A DNA stretch of 56,872 nt, taken from positions 1-56,872 of the forward strand of contig JADIMM010000025.1 in the NCBI GenBank assembly GCA_017694795.1. Direction: 5' to 3'. Position 1 is the stretch's first letter. Each line of letters opens with the position of its first letter. The position numbers and the translations under genes were made by a program. The DNA is from Candidatus Gallitreponema excrementavium. GTDB lineage: Bacteria > Spirochaetota > Spirochaetia > Treponematales > Treponemataceae. The notes below the pieces were generated by a model. It ran no database searches, was not told where the DNA came from, and saw only the letters and a program-made list of their open reading frames with translations. Shown one piece after another: positions 34,463 through 43,800 of the stretch.

Positions 34463-35193
34463 TATAAATCCTCCTGTTTTCGGATATAATCTGAAAGACG
34501 TCTATGCCATGCCAGGGGAGGTTCGTTTACCTCCAGTGACAAAACAGCAAATTTATAGGCAGTAGTCCCGGCAGGGGATTTTAAGGCAACGGAGCATATC
34601 CTGCCTGTCAGGAAAATCTGTTCGATGGGTTTTACAAAACACAGTTTTAAAATAACCGTATCACCGGTTTTGAATTTTAAATTACCTGTTTGCATCGTAG
34701 TTGTATTGGTTCCGCTGAAGGACACATTATTTACAAAGCATGGAAGTTCGGTATTTTTATAAATGATTTTTTGCTTTGAATTTTCGTCAAGAAACATCTT
34801 ATCTGCTCCGGAAATCCCTACATCATACCGTTTCTCTTTTCTTTTTTCCAAAAAACTCCTGGTCTTTTCAAGATTTTGAAGCCGTTCCTGTAATAATCCC
34901 AGAGGTTTAAAATAATTAACCCCGGGAAGCTCGATTTTGTAAACAGAAGGTTCAATTTCCGAAATAGATACCGGTATCTTATGATACTCGCTATCGCTGT
35001 CCATTTTTATATTAAGAAAAGCCTCCTTTTCTGTACATTTTTTATCCAAACAGGCAATCCATTTTTTTCCGGAAATTTCGATTAAGGTTGCTAGCCATTT
35101 GTCTTTTTCAGTTTTGCCTGACAAATAAATATTGTCAATTCCCAGGTTTTCAATTATGTCCTTATAAACCTTGATCATTTTTTTTCTCCCCAT
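34462..35193 (-). CDS. PilZ-like protein
   Basis: 243 residues. The C-terminal half has a PilZ-like signature: a basic stretch RKEKRYDVGIS (about residues 115-125) followed about 30 residues later by FVNNVSFSGTN, which fits the [D/N]xSxxG motif; in true PilZ domains these bind cyclic di-GMP. The arginine pattern is not a perfect RxxxR, so binding is uncertain. The N-terminal 100 residues could be a YcgR-N-like beta domain. It overlaps the upstream gene by 19 bases and shares a base with the downstream microprotein. An ATG six codons later (35178) is an alternative start. I infer a link between a second messenger and the surface or transfer machinery. Confidence 0.55.
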   Translation of the reverse strand: MGRKKMIKVYKDIIENLGIDNIYLSGKTEKDKWLATLIEISGKKWIACLDKKCTEKEAFLNIKMDSDSEYHKIPVSISEIEPSVYKIELPGVNYFKPLGLLQERLQNLEKTRSFLEKRKEKRYDVGISGADKMFLDENSKQKIIYKNTELPCFVNNVSFSGTNTTTMQTGNLKFKTGDTVILKLCFVKPIEQIFLTGRICSVALKSPAGTTAYKFAVLSLEVNEPPLAWHRRLSDYIRKQEDL

Positions 35194-35645
35194 AAATTAT
35201 ATTTGGAACATAGAACTGAAAGATTCGATTTATTGGCCAGGGATTTTTTACCATCTCTCCCATCCAACAGACAGGATACTTTCTGCCAGAATGAAACCGG
35301 ATATAGGTATATATCCTTGCCGTACATCTTCTCAAGATTGAACAAAGCCTGCCTTGCGTAATCAATTTTCCGGCCATAAAGTAGACCGATTATGGCAACA
35401 GGTTCCCTTACATTCGGGAGATAAACCACCCGGAAATATTTGGTATCGGTTGCCGGCCTTACAATATAACCTCTGCGGTGATCCACCCTGCGTTTTCCCA
35501 GCGTCCATCCGTACTGTAAGACCACAGTTCCTGTTGTTTCGAACAATGTGCCTCTGCCCGGGTTAAATACGGAAGAAAGAATCTTCCCGTTTACATAGAG
35601 ATTGAAAACTTCCTGTCCTTTGATTGGAACTCTTATTGTAAGCAT
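35175..35645 (-). CDS. hypothetical protein, first gene of the minus-strand accessory operon
   Basis: 156 residues, not recognised. The N-terminal half is beta-rich and basic (LYVNGKILSSVFNPGRGTLF, then GKRRVDHRRGY), the C-terminal half more helical. There is no signal peptide or membrane segment. No ribosome-binding site precedes the ATG; a TATAAT lies six bases upstream, so the transcript is probably leaderless. It overlaps the PilZ-like gene by 19 bases and is probably coupled to it. Confidence 0.5.
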   Translation of the reverse strand: MLTIRVPIKGQEVFNLYVNGKILSSVFNPGRGTLFETTGTVVLQYGWTLGKRRVDHRRGYIVRPATDTKYFRVVYLPNVREPVAIIGLLYGRKIDYARQALFNLEKMYGKDIYLYPVSFWQKVSCLLDGRDGKKSLANKSNLSVLCSKYNLWGEKK

Positions 35646-35651
35646 GGCGGT

Positions 35652-35680
35652 ATTATATCATAAAAATAAAAAAAAAGTAA
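35652..35680 (-). promoter_or_regulatory. promoter giving a probably leaderless transcript for the accessory operon
   Basis: On the minus strand a perfect TATAAT (35657-35652) lies six bases before the ATG, with TTACTT (35680-35675) 17 bases upstream as a moderate -35. It is back-to-back with the plus-strand promoter at 35700. Confidence 0.5.
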
Positions 35681-35699
35681 TTACTATAAAATAAATCTA

Positions 35700-35729
35700 T
35701 TGACAACAACTTGTAAACAGTTGTAGTAT
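35700..35729 (+). promoter_or_regulatory. promoter of the cargo cluster with a palindrome in the spacer
   Basis: TTGACA (35700-35705), 18 bases, TAGTAT (35724-35729). The spacer holds the inverted repeat ACAACT-N7-AGTTGT (35706-35724), so a repressor bound there would block the promoter. The leader to ATG 35831 is about 95 bases. The spacer shares TGTAAAC with the inverted repeat at 5087. Confidence 0.6.
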
Positions 35730-35830
35730 TCCTTAAGAGCGTTGCTCTGCTTAAAAGAAAGGATAGAAAAAAGAATTCCCGCCGTTCTCATTTTTCACCG
35801 TTCCGAAATCATCAAGTAGGTAGGTTGAAT

Positions 35831-36808
35831 ATGGAAACAGAAACAACAACAAACCCCTTAACAGATCAGAATACTGCCACTGACCATGTACACAAGGCAG
35901 CTTCATTGGACAAAGCCAATCAGGATATGATTATTGCCAAAACAAACCGTAAAAGGTTTGTCAAGGCACTCGAAGACGGCACCCTCCCTTGTCTTCCAGG
36001 CAAAAACGGTTTGGCGGATACAGAACCGGTTGAAAATATTGTTAAAGGTACTTCTTACAAAGGAATCACCGCACTAATCCTGAAGAATTTTTCCAGGCAG
36101 AATAATTTCACTGATGAAAGGTTTTTTACGATGCAACAATTGGAATTCGTAAATATGAAGATGAAACTTCCTTTTGCTGCCAGGCTGAGAATCAAAAAAG
36201 GAAGTCACGGAGTAAATATCCAGTATTCTGTAAATAAACTGGATGAAAACGGCAGTGAAATCAAAGACCCGGTAACAGGAAAGAGTATTAAGGAAAGCCA
36301 GACAGTTAAGCTGTTTAACATTGAACAACTGGTAGATCCTGATTTACTTATTGATTATGCAGCTGACCAGAGAGATGCCCGTTATGAGTACATGAAAGAG
36401 AAAGTTAAAAACTCCGGCGGAATCTGGCACGAACCCAATCCGGATAAACAAAAGGAAGTACTAACAGCCACTACTTCAGATCCGGTAATGTACCTTGCAC
36501 AATACTTTGAGGCAATGGATACAGGAAGAGATTTTAAAGTTTCAAAAGAAATTGCGGATGAATTCAAAAACAAAACTAAAGAATACATTTTTGAACATAA
36601 AGAAGGTGAAGAACCTAAAAAAGGCCTGAATCCTTTCAGATTGAATATGCTTGGAGCCGAGGCTGCATACCAATACAGTGTAACCAAAAATGACAGACAG
36701 GCCGAAATACGCAATAAATATGCCGAGGAAAAATATAACGATAAGCTGAAAAAATTCCATGAGAAAAACAGAAAATCTGTTTCTGATGATTACGAAATGT
36801 CGATGTAG
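35831..36808 (+). CDS. ArdC-like antirestriction protein
   Basis: 325 residues. The N-terminal 150 match the ArdC N-terminal ssDNA-binding domain in order: TSYKGITALIL (as in ArdC's PYRGIN block), FFTMQQLEFVNMKM (as in TFKQA), RIKKGSHGVNIQYS (as in RKGEKGTPI) and KLFNIEQLVD (as in FNVEQ). ArdC proteins on plasmids protect incoming single-stranded DNA from restriction. The rest has no zinc-peptidase motif that I can see, so it may be an ArdC N-domain with a new C-terminus. It ends SDDYEMSM, one of the shared cargo C-termini. The ATG at 35831 is chosen over TTG 35825. First gene of the cargo cluster, behind a palindrome-bearing promoter. Confidence 0.7.
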   Translation: METETTTNPLTDQNTATDHVHKAASLDKANQDMIIAKTNRKRFVKALEDGTLPCLPGKNGLADTEPVENIVKGTSYKGITALILKNFSRQNNFTDERFFTMQQLEFVNMKMKLPFAARLRIKKGSHGVNIQYSVNKLDENGSEIKDPVTGKSIKESQTVKLFNIEQLVDPDLLIDYAADQRDARYEYMKEKVKNSGGIWHEPNPDKQKEVLTATTSDPVMYLAQYFEAMDTGRDFKVSKEIADEFKNKTKEYIFEHKEGEEPKKGLNPFRLNMLGAEAAYQYSVTKNDRQAEIRNKYAEEKYNDKLKKFHEKNRKSVSDDYEMSM

Positions 36809-36845
36809 CTTGAAAAAATAAAGTTTGCAATAAAGTTTGTTTTGG

Positions 36846-36868
36846 GGCTGTCGTTGACAGCCTCTTTT
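36846..36868 (+). terminator. terminator or attenuator after the ArdC-like gene
   Basis: GGCTGTC-GTT-GACAGCC (36846-36862) followed by TCTTTTAT. The stem is short but GC-rich, with a weak T-run, so it may only partly stop transcription into the next cargo gene. Confidence 0.6.
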
Positions 36869-36890
36869 ATCTGTACTACCGGAGAAAAAG

Positions 36891-37994
36891 ATGTATGAAA
36901 ATATAATGACCTATGCCGTCAACAGGGATTCAAATTCAAATTACCGTGAAATAAACACCCTGATAAAAGAAAATATAGAAAATGGTACAATGCCGTTTCT
37001 AAACAAGCCTTTGCCGCCTGACATGAACATAATTACCGGCAAAACCAGAATGGATGTAAACAAACAAAAAATTGCACTGAAGGCAGCAGCCATAGGAGCC
37101 GGTAGTACCATGTGGATTTACGGTGCAGATGCAGCCCAGCTTGGACTCGAACTTAAAACAAATAATCCGGTTGAATTCCGTAATGCTGTCAAAAAAAATC
37201 CTAATTTTAACTGCAAACCTATTGTAATGCAAAATGCCAGGGAACGTTTTTCAGACATCAAACTTTTGGAAAAAAGCGATACCCTCAGCGAAAGTCTGTG
37301 CATCGACTGCCAGTGTGCATACCTTTTGGATCAGTTTACGGATAAATCGGTTCAAAGGTTATTCACCGAAAAAATAACCGAAAATAAATTACCTTATGCT
37401 GCATTTATGGCAAAGGAAATCATAAAAAACCGCACGGAATATAATTCAGGGAAAAAAGCTATGGAACAAACTCGATTGATAAAACAAAACCTGTTCCTGA
37501 ATTTGCAGAAAAAGTCGCCTGTTTTTCAGGAAATTATCAATACTCGAAACAATTATTTGAAAGATTATCTTCCGGAACAAAAGGTGGTATTTGATTTTTA
37601 CTATAAATATTACAATGAACAGCAGGCAGGAGGTGAAAACCTTTATAACTTTTCCAGGGAACAAAAAAACGATGTAATAAAATCCCTCCAAGGATTGCTG
37701 CAAAAAATTGATGCCTCTAAAGGTGAAAAAAATGAAAAAAAGATTGAAGGTATCATTACACGGACAATTTTTGACGCCTATTCATTCAGCCAGAGGCTGA
37801 CACATTATAATTTCTCATTGGAGCCAATTTATTCCAGAGACGAACAGCTTAAAAGGGATGCAAACAGAAGAATCCCTGCCGCAATGGAGAAAACGGCACA
37901 GTCTCAGAACAAGACTGTTCTTACAGATTTAACGAAAGAAAAATACAAAAGACGAAGTTTCTCCATGCATGTAGGGGAAAACCAGGGAATGTAA
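36891..37994 (+). CDS. cargo protein with divergent ArdC-like N-terminus
   Basis: 367 residues, not clearly in a known family. The start resembles the preceding ArdC-like protein: NIENGTMPFL against ALEDGTLPCL, then a TGK motif, and MWIYGADAAQLGLELK aligns with FFTMQQLEFVNMKMK. I read this as a strongly diverged ArdC-type domain (residues 15-90). The C-terminal two thirds are helical and basic. It ends KYKRRSFSMHVGENQGM, a basic stretch plus a short hydrophobic end. A GGAG site lies upstream. Role inferred: DNA protection or a T4SS-delivered cargo protein. Confidence 0.5.
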   Translation: MYENIMTYAVNRDSNSNYREINTLIKENIENGTMPFLNKPLPPDMNIITGKTRMDVNKQKIALKAAAIGAGSTMWIYGADAAQLGLELKTNNPVEFRNAVKKNPNFNCKPIVMQNARERFSDIKLLEKSDTLSESLCIDCQCAYLLDQFTDKSVQRLFTEKITENKLPYAAFMAKEIIKNRTEYNSGKKAMEQTRLIKQNLFLNLQKKSPVFQEIINTRNNYLKDYLPEQKVVFDFYYKYYNEQQAGGENLYNFSREQKNDVIKSLQGLLQKIDASKGEKNEKKIEGIITRTIFDAYSFSQRLTHYNFSLEPIYSRDEQLKRDANRRIPAAMEKTAQSQNKTVLTDLTKEKYKRRSFSMHVGENQGM

Positions 37995-38006
37995 ATTGGA
38001 GGTAAA

Positions 38007-38624
38007 ATGGAAAATTATCAATTGGCATTTATTCCGGCAGAAAACTACATAACAAAAATCCAGCTCCCGTTTGGTACCGGAGTAGTTGCCTGCTACTCCG
38101 AAGAAGATGCAATGAGACTTACCGGAAGAAGGAAAAACTTTCTTACAAAAAACGAATGGTATGATATTGAAATACCATCGAGAAATACATTTCTTAATCT
38201 GGATAGTCCGATTATGGAAAATTCTGTCAGAGCTATTTCATCATTATTTTCGGACAAGGCTTTGGCTATGTTATTTTATACAGAGGGACAAAAATTCTTT
38301 AATGAGGAAATTCCTTTATACTTTAAAAATAGGGAAGTACCAGAACAAAAAAAAGAAGAAATTGTCCGGAAAAAACTGGATTGTTTCTATAAATCAAAAA
38401 TTGAAGAAATAAAATCACTGGTGACAGTAAGTTCCCTCATACAGTTTATAACCCGTAGAGCAAGAAATAACGATGTTGCCGTAACATCCAGTTTCCTTTC
38501 GATGACAGGTATCAACGGAATTATTTACAGCGAGAATAATGAAGAAAGAATTTTAATATTTGATGCAAAAAGACAAATTAAACTCAAATACTTGAATTCT
38601 TCAGTTTTGTGGGAAAACAAATGA
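38007..38624 (+). CDS. hypothetical cargo-cluster protein
   Basis: 205 residues. The end (FLSMTGINGIIYSENNEERILIFDAKRQIKL, residues 163-193) matches a pattern common at the end of domains in phage and plasmid polyvalent proteins (GIxGIxY...Y-V-hydrophobic-F-D-xxxI). The helical middle is not recognised. It overlaps the next gene by ATGA and is probably co-translated. Unlike most neighbours, it lacks the hydrophobic C-terminal end (it ends LWENK). A GGAGG site precedes the ATG. Confidence 0.5.
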   Translation: MENYQLAFIPAENYITKIQLPFGTGVVACYSEEDAMRLTGRRKNFLTKNEWYDIEIPSRNTFLNLDSPIMENSVRAISSLFSDKALAMLFYTEGQKFFNEEIPLYFKNREVPEQKKEEIVRKKLDCFYKSKIEEIKSLVTVSSLIQFITRRARNNDVAVTSSFLSMTGINGIIYSENNEERILIFDAKRQIKLKYLNSSVLWENK

Positions 38625-40813
38625 ACGATAACGAAAAAAAAGAAATTCTGGACTCAGGGATAGAAAGTATACAGGTTAATTCTGGTATGAGCAATGCGGC
38701 TATCGAAGCTGATTATGAATATGAACAACGCAAACAAATGCCACAAATGGAAGAAATTGAGGAAGAAGCATTTGGTTTTGAAGATTTTCCTGTGGAATCC
38801 GTTATGCAACTTGCCCAAGACTTTCCCGAAGAATATGAAAGCCTTAAAAATGAATATGAAAATAGAACAGGATTGTCGGCTGATGAGTTTATCCGGAAGC
38901 AACTAGAACAGTTTGAGCCGGTCAAACCGGAGAATGAACCGGTATCATATACTCTTGACGGGAATACTTACAGCGGAGACCTGACAAGTCACCTGAAAAA
39001 AACATCGGAACAGATTGATGAATATATTTTTAAAGGAAAACTTCCGGAAGACAGCCGTTTTATACTGCCGCCAACTCCAGATTATCTTCTGCAAACCGGA
39101 GCAAAGAACACGAATGTAACGATTGCGGCATCTGTAATAAAGAAAGCGATGAATATTCACGGATTATCTCCTATGCAGATTAAAAATGCAATCTATAAAC
39201 TTTACGACCCGGTAATCGTATTTGATACAGACAGGACAAAAAGCGAAAACAAAGCAGAATCAAGGCTTATCCTCACCGACGAATGGAAAGAAGGAAAGCC
39301 TGTTGCCATTGCCGTGAATGTTAATTCAAGTGTTCAATTTATGAAAAATGGTCACCGTATATTTTTAGAAGTACAGGACATACGCTCAATACATGACAGG
39401 GAATTAATTGCAAAAAACGGTACGGATTTGATACAAAAATGGACAAAAGACGGGTTGTGCCGCTATGTTGACGACAAAAAAATATCCGATTGGAGTACAG
39501 TCAATAAGGTATACTTCCCTATTGAGGCCCTCCAATCGGACGGTAAAAATGTAATCCTTAAATCAAATATTGTCAACCCCCCTTCGATATCATCATCCGG
39601 GAAAAACAATAAAATTTCTTTTGAGAAACAGGATAACAACCAGGAGGATAAATTGATTAATCCTAATGAAGTACCGGCCGAACTTATTTCAAAAATCGAA
39701 CTTGCCGTAAAAAATATTGATAGCAATATAAAAATCAACGGTATGAAGTTTTATAAAGGCTTGGATTCCAAAGACGGACAAATACTTAATATCGCAATGG
39801 AATATGAGGGAGACATTCATGAATACAGTCTGTTCGATATTCTTTCCGAAAATAACTTTGTACACGAAGGAAAAAAAGTTGAAATAAATCCGATTACCCC
39901 TGCAAAAAGCGGAACACTTGATGAATATATAGAAAAGGTAAATTCATGGAATAATGAGCAGAAAGAGGAAACCAGGAGGACAATGAAAATGATAGATAAT
40001 GAACAAAATGATGCTGAAATAAAAATAACATCTGATGATTTAAAATTCGCAAAAAAACTGATTCCGGCAGAACAATATAAAATGATTTTAGAATCAACAC
40101 GAGGAGAAGAAGGAGAGCATTTTAAAAAGATTATAAAAGAAGTATCAGATAAAGCCCGTGCCATTCAGGGTAAGACAGAAATATATACACCGGAAAGGAA
40201 ACACCCCCTGGCATTCAAGTATGTCATTGGAAATACCAGTTTTTATATTTCGGAATGGGACGGAGGAGATTCATTATTCGGGTACACTGTTCTGAACGGG
40301 GATACACAGAATTCTGAATGGGGTTATATAAGTCTGGATGAAGTCAAAGATTTAAAACTTCCTTATGGAAGTTTACAGATACCTACTGAGATGATATTTT
40401 ACGGGCTGGAAGATACAATAGAAAAAACAGTTTCAATGGATTATCCGGAACTTTCAGAAAAAATGGGGTTCACATCCCGGTCTGAGTCTAAAGAAGCAAA
40501 TATTCTAAAAGAATTCAGCAGGGAAATAAATGAAATTCTGGATATGAGAGACCTCACTCACAGTATGTACAATATCAAAGTTGCTTCAGGTTTCTGTCTC
40601 CAAACAATGGATACATCCGAGAAAAATGAAATTATACAAATAATGAAAAAATGCGGATGTACAACAAAGGAAAAGACTGACGATTTTTTATACAGCATTA
40701 CAGAAATGGAGAAACCGATGTATAAAAAATTTGTTGAAGAAAAATATTTAACCAAATTAGAAGAAAATAAGAAAACAAGAAAAAATGATAAAACGGAGGA
40801 AATAGGATTTTAA
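38621..40813 (+). CDS. polyvalent protein with MuF C-terminal-like domain
   Basis: 730 residues. Residues about 125-250 (LPPTPDYLLQTGAKNTNVTI, then KAMNIHGLSPMQIKNAIYKL, DPVIVFDT and WTKDGLCRYVDD) match the MuF C-terminal-type domain found in large polyvalent proteins of phages and conjugative elements; in some contexts it is a toxin or processing domain. The remainder is helical with no catalytic motif I can see. The C-terminal residues about 646-693 (CLQTMDTSEKNEIIQIMKKC) belong to a module shared with four other cargo proteins, and the protein ends KNDKTEEIGF. I start at ATG 38621 (ATGA overlap with the upstream stop) rather than GTG 38609. Confidence 0.6.
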   Translation: MNDNEKKEILDSGIESIQVNSGMSNAAIEADYEYEQRKQMPQMEEIEEEAFGFEDFPVESVMQLAQDFPEEYESLKNEYENRTGLSADEFIRKQLEQFEPVKPENEPVSYTLDGNTYSGDLTSHLKKTSEQIDEYIFKGKLPEDSRFILPPTPDYLLQTGAKNTNVTIAASVIKKAMNIHGLSPMQIKNAIYKLYDPVIVFDTDRTKSENKAESRLILTDEWKEGKPVAIAVNVNSSVQFMKNGHRIFLEVQDIRSIHDRELIAKNGTDLIQKWTKDGLCRYVDDKKISDWSTVNKVYFPIEALQSDGKNVILKSNIVNPPSISSSGKNNKISFEKQDNNQEDKLINPNEVPAELISKIELAVKNIDSNIKINGMKFYKGLDSKDGQILNIAMEYEGDIHEYSLFDILSENNFVHEGKKVEINPITPAKSGTLDEYIEKVNSWNNEQKEETRRTMKMIDNEQNDAEIKITSDDLKFAKKLIPAEQYKMILESTRGEEGEHFKKIIKEVSDKARAIQGKTEIYTPERKHPLAFKYVIGNTSFYISEWDGGDSLFGYTVLNGDTQNSEWGYISLDEVKDLKLPYGSLQIPTEMIFYGLEDTIEKTVSMDYPELSEKMGFTSRSESKEANILKEFSREINEILDMRDLTHSMYNIKVASGFCLQTMDTSEKNEIIQIMKKCGCTTKEKTDDFLYSITEMEKPMYKKFVEEKYLTKLEENKKTRKNDKTEEIGF

Positions 40814-40818
40814 TTTCT

Positions 40819-40840
40819 AATTGTAAATAGGTATATATAT
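40819..40840 (+). promoter_or_regulatory. post-stop AT-rich element upstream of the methylase-helicase gene
   Basis: AATTGTAAATAG followed by GTATATATAT, five bases after the upstream stop and 30 bases before the next ATG. It differs from the copy upstream of trbC at one base over 22. Confidence 0.45.
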
Positions 40841-40870
40841 AATTTTATTAATATCAACAGGGAGAGAAAT

Positions 40871-43800
40871 ATGGCGGAAAAAATCATCTATCAGGCTCAA
40901 AACATAACAATAAGACTTAACGAAGATAAAAAAGGAATAGAAATTATATTCCCGGAAAAACCAAATGAAATAGAAAGAACAAACCTTAAAAAGGCAGGCT
41001 TCAGATGGTCAAGCAGAAACAGATTATGGTGGGCTAAAGAAAGTCCCTCTGTTAGTGATTTCATTAATAGCAGAGTAAAGATGGAACATGATAAAAAAAA
41101 TTCGGAAAATATTCAAATGGAAATATTTTCACTGGAAGATTACCTTGTTTCCTTGGAACATGATGGAAATGAAGCTCTAAAGCCTGTTGACACTGAAACT
41201 GATAAGCCTTATTATGTAAATAATAATATATATAAAAATATACAAACATTGTCAATGGAGGAACAAGATGAAAGCAGCAAATCCAGTACCGATAAGACCG
41301 GTGAAAGTGAAAACCCTGAAAGGGATGTCAGACGAGGAAGTTCAGAAGACGATGTGGAACAATTCCCTGTACGGAAAGATTCCGGAATGGGAGGAAATAC
41401 AGGAGGAAGACACTCCGGAATTGGATACGGAAACAATTTTCCGGAGTATCCACCCCAGGGAGCAAAAACCGTTGTTTCTGTATCAAACGACAGTACCACT
41501 TCCAATGGACAAGTTTTCGGCAGTACTGAAAAAAATGACGGCAACCCAAGCCTTCGACTACATAACAGCCATTTGCCGCAGGGAGAAGTGGACAATGGAA
41601 TTTCCAAATCTTATGGCAGTGTTGAACAATCTGGATATGGAAATGAGCGGGGGGTTGGATTAGATCAGCCTCTTTCAAATGTACAATCCCGCAATATCAG
41701 GAACCGGATTAAAGAAATTTTATCTTCATATTCCGACGATGAAATAAGGAATAATGCAGAATTTACCGCCTTACTTACCCAATATGAAGGAGGCGGGGGA
41801 CTACAGGAAGATAATGCAACAAGTGCAGAAGTACTCAATGCTTTTTATACCCCCAGGAAAATTGTAAAAGCGGCATGGGAACTTGCTGATTTTTATTCCC
41901 CTGATGCAAGTACTGTACTTGAACCATCAAGCGGTATAGGACGCTTTGCAGAAAACAGAAACAACCTTTTTACATTAATAGAACTTGATAAGACATCGGC
42001 AAGGATTGCAAGGATTCTTCATCCGGATGCTGAGGTTATCCAGGGAGCTTTCCAGTCACAGTTTTATGACGAAACGGGTACTGTTAAAAATAAAAATTAT
42101 GAACTTCCAAAATATGACCTTGTTATAGGCAATCCGCCTTATGGCAATTATACCGGAGAATGGAAAGGAAAAGGTGAAGGTTCAGAGCATAACCGGATTG
42201 AAGAGTATTTTATTGAAAAAGGTTTGGAATCCTTAAAAGATGAAAATTCATCACTGGTTTTTATTGTCCCATCAGGTTGGTTAAGAAGTGGCCGTGATAA
42301 AATTAAAGAATTGATATCAAGTAAAGGCCGTCTTGTTGATGCCTGGAGATTGCCCAATGGAGTTTTTGCTACAACCAATGTCGGAACCGACATCATTATA
42401 ATGAAAAAATACAAGGATTTGGATCAGGCAAAAATTAAAAGTTTGGAACTGGGCGAAGTAATCACTGAAAGTAAAAAAAATAAAGCCGATGAAATTTCAA
42501 ATGACTTCTGGTTCAAAAAATATCCGGAAAAGATATTGGGTGAAGAAATAATTAGAAACGGTAGATTCGGACCCGAGCCCTTTGTGAAACTTCCGGAAAA
42601 CAAGACATTGCAGGATATGCTTGATACAGTGTCAGAAAAAATCAAGAAACAGAAATGCATTAATGCAGTTAAAGCCCTTAAAAATATTAATCTAAGAGAA
42701 AAAAATAATTTTACAACATCAATACAAAATATTGAAAATTCATTTTCACAAAAATTTTCAGGATTCAGGCTGGAATACTCGCCAGAGAAAAAAGGTTATT
42801 TTTTAACTGCAAATCCAAGCCGGGGGGGGAAAGAAAGGGTATTGCTTTCAAACCTGCTCAATCTCAATGAACAAAATATTCTTGAGTTTATCAATGAAAA
42901 AGGGTTTGAATTAGATTCAATAGAAATAGAAAATGGGAAAAAAGTTGAAATAACTAACGAAAAAGAAGTCAAAAATAACAAATCTAATATTTTGCCAACA
43001 ACCACAGAAGAAAAATCAAATATCGAAAAAGCAGTTTATAAAATCTTAAATACAAAAGATTTGGCTACTGATAAAAATGTGAGAACATTTCTAAATATAA
43101 CCAGGGATTTTAAAGAAAAAGATTTTGCAAAATGGAATGATATTGATTGGAAAAATACATACCTTAATCCCAAATTTACCACTTGTTTTGACATTGAAAC
43201 AAAACAGGTTCTTATCACAAGGGAGATTGAAAACAAAGAAAAGGCATTATTTGCTACCATATTTCCGGATGGGACAGTTAAAACTGCATTTGATAAGTAT
43301 TCCCAGGAATTTAAAAACCTTAAACTGACAAAAACCCGTAATGAAAAGATTGACTACATAATGGATTTTTATAGCAAAGAGTTCCAAAATGTTATTGATG
43401 GTTATATAGGCATAAAAGATAATAATGCTTATTTTGCATCAAAAAACTTTAACACAATTTCTTATTTTTTAGAACAAAAAAATCGCCCCGGTTATCGAAA
43501 TAACAGCGTTGTATTCAATTCTACAGATTTGGAAAAGATAAAAATAGAAAAATTATACAATGTTGTAATGGGTAAAACCAGATTTTATACAAATTATGAG
43601 AATACAGGAGAAGATAATGAAGAAATACCTTTATTCTCAAGCATAAAAAATATATTTGATAAAAATATATCAAATATAGAAGATGACAATAATCTTGCCC
43701 GTATTTCGGGAGATGAAATTGAAATTCCGGAGTTTAAAGATTTCACTTATTTTGATAAGAAAAATAATGGCAATAAGAACACTGCCTGGGATGAATATTT

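Noticed and set aside
35354..35566. Plus-strand 70-residue frame in the accessory operon
   Set aside because: Antisense to a gene tightly coupled with its neighbours; no ribosome-binding site.
41212..41678. Minus-strand frames opposite the methylase-helicase linker
   Set aside because: Pro/Ser/Leu-rich antisense shadows without ribosome-binding sites; they do show that this stretch is stop-poor in general.
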